In this document: piece after piece, positions 9,155 through 21,423 of the stretch
How the letters are laid out: every line of letters begins with the position of its first letter
Position numbering within the stretch: position 1 is the stretch's first letter
NCBI GenBank assembly: GCA_963702575.1
Contig: CAVPCU010000007.1
Location: 1 to 61,835 of the forward strand
Source of the DNA: VRUE01 sp963702575
Lineage (GTDB): Bacteria; Actinomycetota; Thermoleophilia; Solirubrobacterales; 70-9
DNA length: 61,835 bases
Direction: 5' to 3'
The notes under the pieces: generated by a model
Database searches by the model: none
What the model saw: only the letters and a program-made list of their open reading frames with translations
Told to the model about the DNA's origin: nothing
Program-made: the position numbers and the translations under genes

Positions 9155-10018
9155 GTGCCCGAGTCCGTCATCTGCGTCCGCGGCCTGCGCAAGAGCTACG
9201 GCGACGTCGAGGCGGTGCGCGGAATCGACCTCGAGGTCGAGCGCGGGCGAGGTCTTCGCCTTCCTCGGCCCGAACGGCGCCGGGAAGACCACGACCGTCG
9301 AGATCCTCGAGGGCTACCGCAAGCGCGACGCCGGCGAGGTCGCCGTGCTCGGCAGCGATCCCGAGCACGCCGACCGCGCCTGGCGCGAGCGGATCGGCGA
9401 TCGTGCTGCAGAGCTGCCGCCTCGATCCCTACCTGACGGTGCGCGAGTCGCTGGAGCTCTACGCCGGCTACTACCGCTCCCCGCGCTCGGTCGAGGAGAC
9501 GATCGAGCTCGTCGGCCTCGAGCGGCAAGGCCGATGCGCGCACCGGCAGCCTCTCCGGTGGCCAGCAGCGCCGGCTCGACGTCGGCATGGCGCTGATCGG
9601 CGATCCCGAGCTGCTCTTCCTCGACGAGCCGACGACCGGCTTCGATCCCTCGGCCCGGCGCCAGGCCTGGGAGACGATCGCCGGCCTGCGCGACCTCGGC
9701 AAGACGGTCTTCCTCACCACCCACTACATGGACGAGGCGCAGCGGCTCGCCGACCGGGTCGCCGATCATCTCCCGGCGGCCAGGTCGTGGCTCGCGGCAC
9801 GCCCGAGGACCTCGGCGACCGCGAGGGCCGGCCGACGACGATCAGCTACCGGCTCGAACGGCGGAGCGAGGTCTCGCTGGAGACGACGACGCCGGTCGAC
9901 GGCTCTGCACGAGCTGACCGGCCGCGCGCTCGGCCGAGGGGCTCGAGCTCGAGGGCCTCGAGGCGACGCGGCCGAGCCTCGAGGACGTCTACCTCGAGCT
10001 GACCTCGGAGGCGAGTGA
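9155..10018 (+). CDS. ABC-2 type exporter, ATP-binding subunit
   Basis: Walker A GPNGAGKTTTVE, Q-loop near VLQSCRLDPYLT, signature LSGGQQRRLDVGMAL, Walker B LLFLDEPTTGFD, H-loop TTHYMDEAQRL. Length about 285 residues is typical for DrrA/CcmA-like exporters with a C-terminal extension (SLEDVYLELT near the end). GTG at 9155 fits the start. Indels at about 9247, 9399, 9530, 9765 and 9900. The TGA overlaps the GTG of the permease gene (GTGA), so the two are translationally coupled. Substrate unknown; drug, lipid or polysaccharide are possibilities. Confidence 0.9.
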
Positions 10019-10835
10019 GCGGATTCGTGACCGGCCTGGCGCTCGTCGCCCACCAGTTCCGCTACGACCAGAAGGTCTTCTGGCGCAACCCGGCCTCGGT
10101 CTTCTTCACCGTCGGCTTCCCGGTGATCCTGCTGCTGATCTTCGCCACCGTGTTCGGCGACCAGACGGTCGACGTGCGCGGCGGCGATCGAGACGACCAC
10201 CTACTACGTGCCGGCGATCATCACCCTGTCGGTGATCTCGGCGACGATGCAGTCGCTGGCGATGTCGCTCGTGATCGCCCGCGAGGATGGGCGCCTGAAG
10301 CGGGGGCGCGGCACGCCGATGCCGCCCTGGGTCTTCATCGCCGGGCGGGTCGGCAACTCGATCGTCGTCGCGCTGTTGATGATGGCGCTGATCAGCGCGC
10401 CTCGGCCGCATCGCTCTACGGCGTCGCCGATCCCCTGGAGCCGGCTGCCGGCGATCGTCGCTCGTCCTCGTCGTCGGCGCCGCCGCCTTCTGCTGCCTCG
10501 GCATCGCCCTGACCGCGGCGATCCCCTCGCAGGACGCGGCGGCGCCGATCGTCAACGCCCTGCTGTTGCCGCTCTACTTCCTCTCCGGCGTCTTCATCCC
10601 GGACGACCAGCTGCCCAGCGGGGTGATCCATTTCGCCGACGCCTTCCCGATCCGCCACTTCTTCGAGGCCTTCTTCGACGCCTACGTCCCGGCGGCGGCG
10701 GCGCCGTCTCGCTGGGGCAACCTGGCGGTCGTCGCCGATCTGGGGCGTCGCCGGCCTGCTGCTCGGCGATGCGCTATTTCCGCTGGACGCCGCGGGCGGC
10801 TGAGCCGGCCGACCGCTCGCGAGCGGCCCGTATAG
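10015..10835 (+). CDS. ABC-2 type exporter, permease subunit
   Basis: Six predicted membrane segments, beginning with FFTVGFPVILLLIFATVFG, and the ABC-2 signature region around LLLPLYFLSGVFIPDDQLP with FADAFPIRHFFEAFFDAY. Partner of the ATPase just upstream. Frameshifts near 10186, 10400, 10450 and 10740. The exact end is uncertain (between 10803 and 10835), since different frames give different stops. Confidence 0.85.
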
Positions 10836-10848
10836 CCTCCGGCGCCCG

Positions 10849-11211
10849 ATGTTGCACCACGTCCTCCTCGAGGTCTCCGACCTCGAGCGGAGCGCGTCCT
10901 TCTACGACGCGCTGCTCGCGCCGCTGGGATGGCGGCGCCATTTCGAGGAGGACGAGACGATCGGCTGGGGGATCGCCAAGCCGGTCTTCTTCATCTCGGC
11001 CCACCACCCGCCCAAGCCGGGCTTCGGCCTGCTCTGCTTCTCCGGGCTCGGGATCGTCGCGGTCAAGGCGGCCTGGGAGGCGGGGCATCGCGGCCGGGGG
11101 CAGCGCGTCGGCGAGCCCGGCGAGCGGCGCTCCCATGGCTCCGGCTCCTACTCGGCGTTCCTGCAGGACCCGGACGGGTACGAGATCGAGGTGACGGTCG
11201 GCACCGACTAG
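10849..11211 (+). CDS. VOC family (glyoxalase-like) protein
   Basis: 120 residues: MLHHVLLEVSDLERSASFYD at the start (metal-ligand His, beta-alpha motif) and SAFLQDPDGYEIEVTV at the end (Glu ligand). Vicinal oxygen chelate proteins include glyoxalase I, extradiol dioxygenases and antibiotic-binding proteins; substrate is not predictable. Two compensating indels may lie around 11085-11135, since the adjacent frame reads GIAAGGS there. Located between the exporter and gap. Confidence 0.85.
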   Translation: MLHHVLLEVSDLERSASFYDALLAPLGWRRHFEEDETIGWGIAKPVFFISAHHPPKPGFGLLCFSGLGIVAVKAAWEAGHRGRGQRVGEPGERRSHGSGSYSAFLQDPDGYEIEVTVGTD

Positions 11212-11267
11212 GCCGACTCGGACGACCATAACATCGGCTGCACAACGATCCAGGAGGGAATGACTTC

Positions 11268-12278
<1,011 letters not shown>

Positions 12279-12308
12279 GCCGGCGCCGGCGCTGACGGCC
12301 GGGACGCC

Positions 12309-13505
12309 GTGAGCTTCGCCGAAGGCAAGCGTCCGCGACGCGCGACGTCGCGCGGCAAGCGCGTGCTCGTGCGCGTCGACTTCAACGTCCCGCTCGACGA
12401 CGGCGCGGGTCGCCGACGACACGCGCATCCGCGCGGCGCTGCCGACGATCGAGCTGCTGCGCGAGCGCGGCGCCGCGCTGGTGCTCGTCTCGCACCTCGG
12501 CCGGCCGAAGGGCAAGGTCGACCCGGCGCTCTCGATGGCGCCGGTCGGCGAGCGGCTGGCGCGAGCTGCTCGGCGCGCCGGTGCAGCAGGCGCCGGCGGT
12601 CGTCGGCGCCGAGGTCGAGGCGCTGGCGGCCGGCCTGGGCCCGGGCGAGGTGCTGCTGCTCGAGAACATCCGCTTCGAGCCGGGCGAGACCGAGAACGAC
12701 CCCGAGCTGGCCGCGGCCCTCGCCGGCGCTCGCCGAGCTCTACGTCAACGACGCCTTCGGCGCCGCCCACCGCGCCCACGCCACCACCGAGGGGTCGCGC
12801 ACCTGCTGCCCGGCTATGCCGGGCTGCTGCTCGAGCGCGAGGTGACGCGAGCTGACCGGGTCGTCGAGGATCCCGCAGCGGCCGCTGGTCGTCGTGCTCG
12901 GCGGCGCCAAGGTCACCGACAAGATCGGCGTGATCGAGCGCTTCCTCGAGGTCGCCGACCCGATCCTGATCGGCGGCGCGATGTGCTTCAGCTTCTTCCG
13001 CGCGCAGGGCATCGCGCACCGGCGACTCGCTGGTCGAGGAGGAGGGCGTCGAGCTGGCGCGCAGAGGCGCTGCGAGCAGGCCGAGCGCTCCGAGTGCCGG
13101 CTGGCGCTGCCGGTCGACCTCGTGCTCGGCGAGCGCTTCGACGCCGACGACCGAGCGCCGCGAGATCGACGGCGTCGAGGTGCCCGACGGCTGGATGGGG
13201 CTCGACATCGGCCCGCGCACGCGGCGGCCTACGCCGAGGCGATCGCGGCCGCCGGCACCGTGTTCTGGAACGGGCCGATGGGCGCCTTCGAGCTGGAGCC
13301 GTTCGCCGCCGGCACGCGCGCGGTCGCCGAGGCGGTCGCCGCGGCGCCCGGGACGACCGTGGTCGGCGGCGGCGACTCCGTCGCCGCGCTGGCGCAGTTC
13401 GGCCTGGCCGACAAGGTCGACTGGCTCTCGACCGGCGGCGGCGCGTCGCTGGAGCTGCTGGAGGGCAAGAAGCTGCCCGGAGTGGAGGCGCTGCTGGATG
13501 CCTGA
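12309..13505 (+). CDS. pgk: Phosphoglycerate kinase
   Basis: About 395 residues after joining frames. Blocks seen: KRVLVRVDFNVPLDD, LVSHLGRPKG, LLLENIRFEPGE, NDAFGAAHRAHATTEG, LGGAKVTDKI, GLDIGPRT, FWNGPMGAFE and GGGDSVAAL. The enzyme makes ATP and 3-phosphoglycerate from 1,3-bisphosphoglycerate. Frameshifts near 12405, 12561, 12727, 12795, 12848, 12880, 13017 and 13150. GTG at 12309 fits the spacing to the conserved start. Its TGA overlaps the tpiA start by 8 bases. Confidence 0.96.
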
Positions 13506-14285
13506 GACCACGAGCTGACGCGCGACGCCCGTACATCTGGCGGCCAACTGGAAGATGCACAAGACGGTCGCCGAGGCGGCGGCGTTCGTCGACGCGCTGC
13601 TGCCGCGGATCGCCGCGACGCCGGCACGACGTCGGTCATCTGCCCGCCGTTCCACGGCGCTCGGCCGAGGTGGTCGAGCGACGCGCGGCAGCGCCGTGCA
13701 GGTCGCCGCCCAGAACATGCACGAGGCCGACGGGCGCGTTCACCGGCGAGGTCTCGGCGCCGATGCTGCTCGAGCTCGGCGTCGACGGCGTGATCCTCGG
13801 CCACTCCGAGCGGCGCCAGTACTTCGGCGAGACCGACGAGGCGCTCGCGCGCAAGGTGCCGGCGGCGCTCGCCGCCGGGCTCAGCCGATCCTCTGCGTCG
13901 GCGAGACGCGAGGACGAGCGCGACGCCGGCGAGACCGAGCGGCGTGCTGCGAGCGCCAGCTGCAGGCCGACCTCGGCGCGAGGTCGAGCCGAGCGGCTCG
14001 CCGAGGTCGTGATCGCCTACGAGCCGATCTGGGCGATCGGCACCGGCCGGACGGCGACCCCGGAGCAGGCGCAGGAGGCGATCGCCTTCATCCGCGCGCT
14101 GCTGCGCGAGCGCGGCGCCGAGGCCGCCGAGCGGTGCGGATCCTCTACGGCGGCTCGGTGAAGCCGGACAACGCCGCCGAGCTGCTGGCGCAGCCCGACA
14201 TCGACGGCGCGCTGGTCGGCGGCGCCAGCCTCGACCCGGACGACTTCGCGCGCGATCGTCGCCGCGGCGCGGCCGATGACCGTCC
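13498..14285 (+). CDS. tpiA: Triosephosphate isomerase
   Basis: AANWKMHKT (Lys of the active site), GHSERRQYFGE (His), AYEPIWAIGTGRTATPEQAQE (Glu), ILYGGSVKPDNA and LVGGASLDPDDF. Frameshifts near 13530, 13630, 13680, 13735, 13885, 13950 and 14140. The start (ATG 13498) overlaps pgk; the end is placed near 14275-14290 because an ATGA there could join it to gpmI, but the indels make the exact stop uncertain. Confidence 0.95.
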
Positions 14286-15845
14286 CGGCCGGGCCGAGCG
14301 GCCGCCGCTGCCGTCGCTGGTCTGGTCGTCCTCGACGGCTGGGGCCTCGCGCCGCCCGGCCCGGGCAACGCGATCTCGCTGGCCGACACGCCGGTGTTCG
14401 ACGCGCTCTGGGACCGGCTACCCGCACACGCAGCTCTCCGCCCAGGGCCGCGACGTCGGCCTGCCCGACGGGCAGATGGGCAACTCCGAGGTCGGCCACC
14501 TCAACCTCGGCGCGGGCGCGATCGTCAAGCAGGACCTGGCGCGCATCGACGACGCGATCGCCGACGGCAGCTTCTTCGAGAACGAGGCGCTGCGGCCGCC
14601 TGCGACGCGCGCGCGCGCGAGCCCGCGCGGCCGCCTGCACCTGCTCGGCCTGGTCTCCGACGGCGGCGTGCACTCGGGCTTGGAGCACCTCGAGGCGGTG
14701 ATCGAGCTCGCCGCGCAGGAGGGCGTGCCCGACGTCGTCTTCCACGCCTTCACCGACGGCCGCGACACGCTGCCGCACGCGGGCGCGGCCTACATCGGCC
14801 GAGCTCGGAGCGCTGGCTGCGCCAGGCGCGGCCGCATCGCCACGGTCAGCGGCCGCTACTACGCGATGGACCGCGACACGCCGCTGGGAGCGCATCAAGC
14901 TCGCCTACGACGCGATCGTCCACGCCCGCGGGCTGCACGCGCGCGAGCGCGGCAGGAGGCGATCGCGCGCCGTCCTACGAGCGCGACGAGACCGACGAGT
15001 TCGTCAGGCCGACGGTGATCGGCGACTACGACGGCGCAGCCGCACGGCGACGTCGGCGATCTTCTTCAACTTCCGCCCCGACCGCGCGCGCGAGATGACG
15101 CCGCGCGCTGGCCGAGCCCGACTTCGACGAGTTCGACCGCGGCGGCGCCCCGCTGCTCGACCTGACGACGATGACCGAGTACCAGCGAGGGCTGGCCCTA
15201 CCCGGTCGCCTTCCCCGAGGCGCGCCCGAGCGACGACGCTGGCCGAGGTCGTCTCCGAGGCGCGGCGGCGCGCAGCTGCACGTCGCCGAGACCGAGAAGT
15301 ACGCGCACGTGACCTACTTCTTCAACGGCGGGCGCGAGCAGGAGTGGGAGGGGGAGGAGCGCTACCTGGTCGACTCGCCGCGCGACGTGCCGACCTACGA
15401 CCACAAGCCCGAGATGAGCGCCCGCGCCGCCGCCGACGCATTCGTCGCGCGCTGGGCGGAGCGGCGACTACCGCTTCGGCATCATCAACTTCGCCAACCC
15501 CGACATGGTCGGCCACACCGGCGTGATCCCGGCGGCGGTCGAAGGCGGTCGAGGCCGTCGACGCGTGCCTGGGCGAGGTGGTCGAGGCGGTCGAGGCGCT
15601 CCGGCGGCGCCTGCATCGTCACCGCCGACCACGGCAACTGCGACCACATGCTCGAGCCCGACGGCTCGCCCGAACACCGCGCACTCGCTCGAACCCGGTG
15701 CCGCTGATCGTCACCGCCGACGGTGCTGGCCCTGCGCGACCGCGGCATCCTCGCCGACGTCGCCCCGACCGCTCTTGAGCTGCTCGGCGATCGCCGCAGC
15801 CCGCGGCGATGACGGGCCAGTCGCCTGATCGACGTGAGGTCGTGA
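14277..15845 (+). CDS. gpmI: 2,3-bisphosphoglycerate-independent phosphoglycerate mutase
   Basis: Alkaline phosphatase superfamily, two Mn ions. Seen: VLDGWGLAPPGPGNA at the N-terminus, MGNSEVGHLNLGAGA with the nucleophile Ser, FHAFTDGRDT, SGRYYAMDRDT, FFNFRPDRAREMT, and the C-terminal metal site TADHGNCD followed by GSPNTAHS in a neighbouring frame. About 510 residues when joined, the family norm. More than ten indels. Completes lower glycolysis after tpiA. The start is approximate; the stop TGA overlaps the GTG of tgt. Confidence 0.94.
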
Positions 15846-17049
15846 CCCGCGAGAGGCTTCGCCTTTCGAGATCGAGGCCCGCGACGGCGCCGCCCGCGCG
15901 GGCATCCTCCACACCGCGCACGGCACGGTGCAGCACGCCGGCATTCATCCCGCTGGCCACGAAGGGGACGGTGCGGGGCTGGAGTCTCGCGAGGTGGCCG
16001 AGCTCGGCTACGAGCTGATCCTCGGCAACACCTACCACCTGTTCGTCTCGCCGGGCCCGGACCGGATCGCCGCCGCACGGCGGCCTGCACGGGTTCATGG
16101 GCTGGCGAGCGGGCGCTGATCACCGACTCCGGCGGCTTCCAGGTCTTCTCGCTGGCGCACGGCGGCGTGGCCGACGAGGTCAAGGGAAGCGGCCGGCCCG
16201 GCGGCGACCACGGGTCGCGTCGTCTCGATCGGCGAGGAGGGCGTGCGCTTCCGCTCCTACCGCGACGGCGCCTCGCTGCTTCATCTCGCCGGAGGTCTCG
16301 ATGGAGGTCCAGGCGAAGCTCGGCTCCGACATCGCCCTCGTCTTCGACGAGTGCACGCCCTACCACGCCGATCGCGAGTACACGGCGCGCTCGATGGAGC
16401 GCACCCACCGCTGGCTCGGCCGCTGCCTCGACTGGCACGCGCGCGAGGGCCCAGCGCGACAGGCGGTCTTCGGGATCGTGCAGGGCGGCGTGCACGAGGA
16501 CCTGCGGCGCGAGTCCGCCCAGGCGGTGTCCGAGGCCGACGTCGACGGCATCGCGATCGGCGGCACGCTCGGCCGCGACAAGGAGGAGATGCGCGAGCGT
16601 GCTGGCGCTGACCGCGCCTCTGCTGCCGGTCGAGGCGCCGAAGCACCTGCTCGGCATCGGCGAGGTCGACGACCTCCTCGCCGGCATCGCCCTCGGGCTC
16701 GACGTCTTCGACTGCGCCGTCCCGACCCGCCTCGCCCGCCACGGCACGGCGCTCGTGCCCGAGCCGGACGACCGCTTCCGCCTCGACCTTCGCAAGGCGG
16801 GCCTGCGAGGGAGACCGCAGCCCGATCGTCGAGGGCTGTCCCTGCCCGGCCTGCCGCGACCACGACCGCGACTACCTCAGCTACCTCTCGCGCGCCGAGG
16901 AGCTGACCGCCGTCCGCCTCCTCTGCCTCCACAACCTCACCTACCTGCACGAGCTCACCGCCCACGCCCGCACAGCGATTCAGGCTGAAGCCTTCACCAG
17001 CTATTCAGAGGCGGTGCTGTCCGGGACGCCGCCATGGTCGGCTGATTGA
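15842..17049 (+). CDS. tgt: tRNA-guanine transglycosylase (queuine tRNA-ribosyltransferase)
   Basis: Exchanges G34 for preQ1 in tRNAs with GUN anticodons. TVQTPAFIPLATKGTV-like opening, ELILGNTYHLFV, ITDSGGFQVFSL, FGIVQGGVHEDLR, LDVFDCAVPTRLAR (nucleophile Asp), and the zinc site CPCPACR followed by LCLHNLTYLHEL. Reading through to the TGA at 17047-17049 gives a tail of normal length (EAFTSYSEAV). Frameshifts near 15870, 15935, 16080, 16205, 16280, 16600 and 16815. GTG start overlaps gpmI (GTGA). No queC/D/E/F genes are visible, so preQ1 supply must lie elsewhere or come by salvage. Confidence 0.94.
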
Positions 17050-17127
17050 GGGTTGGGGTACTCCTCCGAACGGCTTGTACTTTTGCGGGCCCGCCCAGCT
17101 GCAGCGGCGGCTCGCGCGCCAGAGCGC

Positions 17128-18349
17128 CTATTCGGTGTTCTTCTTGACAAGTTCCTTGAACTCTTCGACCACCTTGTCGACCGAGTCCCCGGCCACTTCG
17201 GTCGCGTGCACGCCGCTGGCCCTGTCGGTGGCGACGATCACCGCAGCGGCCACGGCGGCGGCGATCAGGACCAGCGCCACCGCCGCCATGACGAAGCGGG
17301 CGAAGCGCGAGAAGGCTCCGCGGCGTTGCGGTGCGACTCCCGGCGCCGGCGCCGGCTGCGGCCGCTGCGCTCGTGGCGCCGGACGCCTGCTCGGCGAGGG
17401 CGCCGGGCGGTACTCGGTCGGGCCGGTCTCGTCGAGGCGACGGGTTGCCGTCTCGCCGCCGAGCACGCGCGTCGGCGTCGCCGCCCTCGGCGAGCGGAAG
17501 CGTGACGTCCTCGCCTTCGCAGCCCAAGGCGAAGGCCGCCGGCGAGCTCGTCGGCGCTCGCGTAACGGCGTGACGGGTCGCCCTCCAGCGCGCTCAGTAC
17601 GGCCTTCCCGATCGGCTCCGGGACCTCGTCGTTGTAGGCGCTCGGCGGCAGTGGCTTCTCGTTCTGCTGGCGAACCGCCAGCTCGGCAAGCGTCGAGCCC
17701 TCGTACGGGAGGCTTCCGGTGAGGAACTGGTAGAGGACGACCCCGAGCGCGTAGACGTCGGTCGCCGGCGTCGCCTCCTCGCCGCGCACCTGCTCGGGCG
17801 ACAGGTAGGCGGCGGTGCCGACGACCGAGCCGACCTGCGTTATCCGCGTCTGCTCGATCGCGCGGGCGATGCCGAAGTCGGTCAGTTTGACCGTCATCTC
17901 GCCGCCGCCGACCGGTCCGCCGACGATCATCAGGTTGCCCGGCTTGACGTCGCGGTGGATGATCCCGCGCCGGTGCGCGTAGTCGAGGCCGGCGCAGGCC
18001 TGGATCCCGATCTCGGCCGCTGATCTCCGCGTCGAGGTGGCCCTGGCTCTGCAGGATCTGCGCACCCGAGCGGCCCTCGACGTACTCCATGCACGATGTA
18101 GTGGCGCCCCTCGTCGACACCGGTGTCGTAGACCTGGACGATGTTGGGGTGGATCAGCTTGGCGACGGCCAGCGCCTCGCGGCGGAAGCGGGCGACGAAC
18201 CGCTCGTCGTCGGAAAGGTGCTCGGCGAGGATCTTCACCGCGACCGTTCGCTCGAGGATGCGGTCGGTGGCGCGGTGCACGCTCGACATGCCGCCCGAGC
18301 CGAGCCGTTCGCCGATCTCGTAGCGGCCGGAGAGGATCGCCGTTGCCAT
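17128..18349 (-). CDS. PknB-type serine/threonine protein kinase
   Basis: Kinase domain: GSGGMSSVHRATD (glycine loop), VAVKIL (Lys), HRDVKPGNLMI (catalytic loop), DFGIAR, and GTAAYLSPEQVRGE (activation segment). A Pro/Arg/Ala-rich linker leads to one membrane helix (FVMAAVALVLIAAAVAAAVIV) and a short extracellular tail, with no PASTA repeats. Frameshifts near 18090, 18020 and 17530. Its ATG overlaps the stop of the upstream lipoprotein gene (TGATG), so synthesis is coupled. An envelope-signalling role with that lipoprotein is inferred from coupling only. Confidence 0.9.
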
Positions 18350-18938
18350 CAGTCGCCTTCACCCGCGGGGCTGCCGGGCTGACCCCGCCGGAGGGCCCCA
18401 CTTCTTCGCCTTCGGAGCCCGGGCTCGTGCCGTTTTCCGGGCCTTTGCCTTCGCCGTTGGCCTGCGGCGGCAGTGAGGGTTCCGACGGAGCTTCTTTCGA
18501 GTGCGGGCCGGGTTCGCCTTCGGAGGGCTTCCTTTCCTTTTCCTTCTCCTTGCCCTTTTCCTTGCCGGGCTTTTCCTTGGAAGCTTCTTCTTCAATTTCG
18601 GCCGGTACGGTCGGCTCGGCCGCTTCCGGTGTCGCTTCTTCGCATTCGGCGATCACTTCGTTCGAGCCTTTCGGCGCCTGCGATCCAGCGCTCGCTTCAG
18701 CTTCTGGTCGACGCCGCTGAGCGCTTCGATCTGTTCGCCGACCTGCCGCGGCTGCGCTTTCCGCCCCCACGCAGTCGCCTTCGTTGCTGAGCTCCCCGAC
18801 CTTGTCGAGATTCGCCGTGATTTCCCTCGCGGTCTCGCCCGGCAGCAGCTGGGCGTCTTCGCCACCGCACGACGCGAGAACGAGGGCGCCGGCGGTGCAG
18901 AGAGCCAGCGCGAGCGCAGTTTTGGCGGTGCGACCCAT
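18349..18938 (-). CDS. Glu/Lys-rich lipoprotein coupled to the kinase
   Basis: MGRTAKTALALALCTAGALV then a lipobox ending LASC: a lipoprotein signal. The mature part has a short helical region (TAREITANLDKVGELSNEGD) with two Cys (about residues 60 and 110) and then a long disordered stretch alternating Glu, Lys, Pro and Gly (residues about 115-190). The stop is inferred as TGA at 18351-18349, sharing bases with the kinase ATG; the straight frame reads on past it. No family recognised. Surface-exposed and probably extended through the wall. Confidence 0.7.
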
Positions 18939-18991
18939 GCGGGCGAGTCTAGAGAACGCCTCGTGCGCAGATCGCGGCTGCATCCGACGCT

Positions 18992-19735
18992 TTAGATGCC
19001 TGAGTGGAGGCGCTCGGCGAGGCGCTTTGGCAGGCCGGCGGCGGCGACCGACGCTGCCGCCCGCTCGACGTCGTAGGCGACCCGGCGGAAGCGTGCTTCG
19101 CTGGCCTCGGTGTCGAGCTCGAGCCAGGCGGCGCGCGGGTCGCCGTCGCGCGGCTGGCCGACGCTGCCGGGGTTGACCAGCCATTCGCCGGCCTTGATGT
19201 CGAGCAGGGTCCCGTCGCCTGCCTGGGCGCCCCTGGCCATGCCGTGCTCCACCGTCGGCATGCGCGAGAAGAACAGCGCCACATGCGAGTGCCCGATCAG
19301 CGCCGTGCGCTCGGCCTGGGCGTCGAGGCAGCCGTCCGCCTGCTCTGCCGACAGCACGTACTCCCAGACAGGGTCGCGCGGGGAGGCGTGGATAGAGGCC
19401 GATGCCGCGGCGACGCGCCGGCCGGCTCCAGCTCCGCGGATGAAGGCGAGCGTTCGCTCGTCGACGTTCTCCCGCGTCCAAACGACAGCATCCGCGGCTG
19501 CCTCCGAGAAGGAGGAGATGTCGAGGGCGCCGAGCACCGCCAGGTCGTGGTTGCCGACGAGGCATACGTCGCAGCGCTCGCGCACGAGGTCGCAGCATGC
19601 GTCGGGCTCGGCACCGTAGCCGAGCACGTCGCCGAGGCACCAGATCTCCTCGACCCCCGCACCGTCGACCGCGGCGAGGACGGTCTCCAGAGCTGTCAGG
19701 TTCGCGTGTATGTCGCTGATCACGGCGACGCGCAT
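18992..19735 (-). CDS. Metallophosphoesterase (YfcE/MJ0936-like)
   Basis: Unbroken 247-residue protein with the calcineurin-like metal motifs: ISDIHANLTALE (D, H), WCLGDVLGYGAEPD (GD), VGNHDLAVLG (GNH), and GHSHVALFF (GHSH). NPGSVGQPRDGDP follows as in the family. These are often phosphodiesterases acting on small substrates. ATG at 19733-19735 opens it. It is divergent from argS with about 46 bases between the starts. Confidence 0.9.
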   Translation of the reverse strand: MRVAVISDIHANLTALETVLAAVDGAGVEEIWCLGDVLGYGAEPDACCDLVRERCDVCLVGNHDLAVLGALDISSFSEAAADAVVWTRENVDERTLAFIRGAGAGRRVAAASASIHASPRDPVWEYVLSAEQADGCLDAQAERTALIGHSHVALFFSRMPTVEHGMARGAQAGDGTLLDIKAGEWLVNPGSVGQPRDGDPRAAWLELDTEASEARFRRVAYDVERAAASVAAAGLPKRLAERLHSGI

Positions 19736-19781
19736 GGCGGCCAGGGTACCCCGGCTGCCCCCTGGCTCATACGATTGTCTC

Positions 19782-21423
19782 GTGACAGCGACCGACTCGA
19801 TCGCCGAGCTTCTCTCGGCAGTCAACCGCGCCGTCCGCACACTGCGCGACGGCGAGGCGGCCGGGCCCGAGCCCTCGCTCGACCGTCCGCCCAAGGCCGA
19901 GCTGGGCGACTACAGCTCGAACGCGGCGATGCTCCTCGCCGCCTCGCTCGGTGAAGAGCCCGCGCGACGTCGCCGCCCGGCTCTGTGACGAGCTCGGGCG
20001 CAGGACCTCGGCGAAGCATCGGAACGGCTCGAGGTGGCCGGGCCGGGCTTCGTCAACCTCTTCCTCTCCGACGCCTGGTACCGGCGGGCGGTGTTCCCGG
20101 CTCGCGAGGCCGGGGAGGACCTCGGCCTCGCCCCGGCGGCCGCGCCCGGAACGGGTTCTGGTCGAGTTCGTCTCCGCAAACCCGACCGGGCCCGCTCCAC
20201 GTCGGCGGCGGTCGCCATGCCGCCTATGGCGACGCGCTGGTGCGCCTCCTCGAGGCGACCGGCCACGAGGTCAAGCGCGAGTTCTACGTCAACGACGCCG
20301 GCGGCCAGGTGCAGCGGTTCGCTGCCTCGATCGTCGCCCAGATGGAGGGCGAGCCGGTGCCTGAGGAAGGTTACGAAGGCCCGTATGTCGCGACCTGGCG
20401 GCGAGCGCTCGCGGCCGAGAGACGTCGATCCCGACGATCTGGAGGCGGTCGGTAGACGGGGGTCGAGCTGATTCTCGACGAGGTGCGCGGCACGCTCGAG
20501 CGTTTCGGGGTTCGTTTCGACCGCTGGTTCTCCGAGCGCGAGCTATATGACGCGGGGAGAGGTCGATGCCGCGCTGAAGGTGCTCGAGGAGCGTGGCCAC
20601 AGCTACAAGAGCGAGGGGGCGCTCTGGCTCGCGACGACCGAGTTCGGCGACGACAAGGATCGGGTGCTCATCCGTGCCGACGGCGAGCCGACCTACCTGA
20701 CGGCCGACTCGCCTATCACTGGGACAAGCTCGAGCGCGGCTTCGAGCGCCTGATCGACGTGCTGGGCGCCGACCATCACGGATATGCGCCGCGGCTGCGG
20801 GCGGCTATCGCCGCGCTTGGCTCCGAGCCGGATTCGCTCGAGGCGCTGATCATGCGGCTCGTCCACATCGTCGAAGGCGGCGAGCGGGCGCAGATGTCGA
20901 AGCGAAGCGGCGACTTCGTCGCCCTCGACGAGCTGATCGACGACATCGGCGTCGACGCGACCCGCTTGTTCATGCTCTGGCGCAGCCACGACACGACGGT
21001 CGACCTCGACCTCGATCTCGCCCGTCGCGAGTCGAGCGACAACCCCGTCTACTACGTCCAGTACGCGCATGCGCGGATCGCCAGCATCCTGCGCAAGGCC
21101 GGGGCGGAGGAGCGGATACCTCCGAGCTCGCTCGCCGCTGCGCCGAGGCAGCCCTCGAGCCGGCGGAGAGGGTGCTGATCAAGCGCCTGCTCGAGTATCC
21201 CCGAGGAGATCCACGAGGCTGCCTCGCGGCGTGCGCCACATCGCGTCTGCGCCTACGCGACGACCGTCGCGGCCGACTTCCACGCCTTCTATCGCGACTG
21301 CCAGGTCGTCGGCGCGACCGGGAAGGGGTGGAGGAATTCCGCCTCCTCCTCTGCATGCTCACGATGCGGACGATCGCGGGCGCCCTCGATCTTCTCGGCA
21401 TCGCCGCGCCCGAGCGCATGTGA
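19782..21423 (+). CDS. argS: Arginyl-tRNA synthetase
   Basis: Class I synthetase. NPTGPLHVGGGRHAAYGDAL (HIGH equivalent HVGG, also seen in mycobacterial ArgRS), EFYVNDAGGQVQRFA, LGADHHGYAPRL, AQMSKRSGDFVALDEL (KMSKS equivalent), and the anticodon-binding C-terminus ending CMLTMRTIAGALDLLGIAAPERM-like. GTG at 19782 is in frame with the conserved N-terminus. Frameshifts near 19955, 20140, 20195, 20400, 20545, 20710 and 21130. Its TGA overlaps the ATG of the next gene (TGATG). Confidence 0.95.

Noticed and set aside
17265..19640. A 791-codon open frame on the minus strand
   Set aside because: It strings together pieces of the phosphoesterase, lipoprotein and kinase genes read partly out of frame; the three separate genes explain it better.
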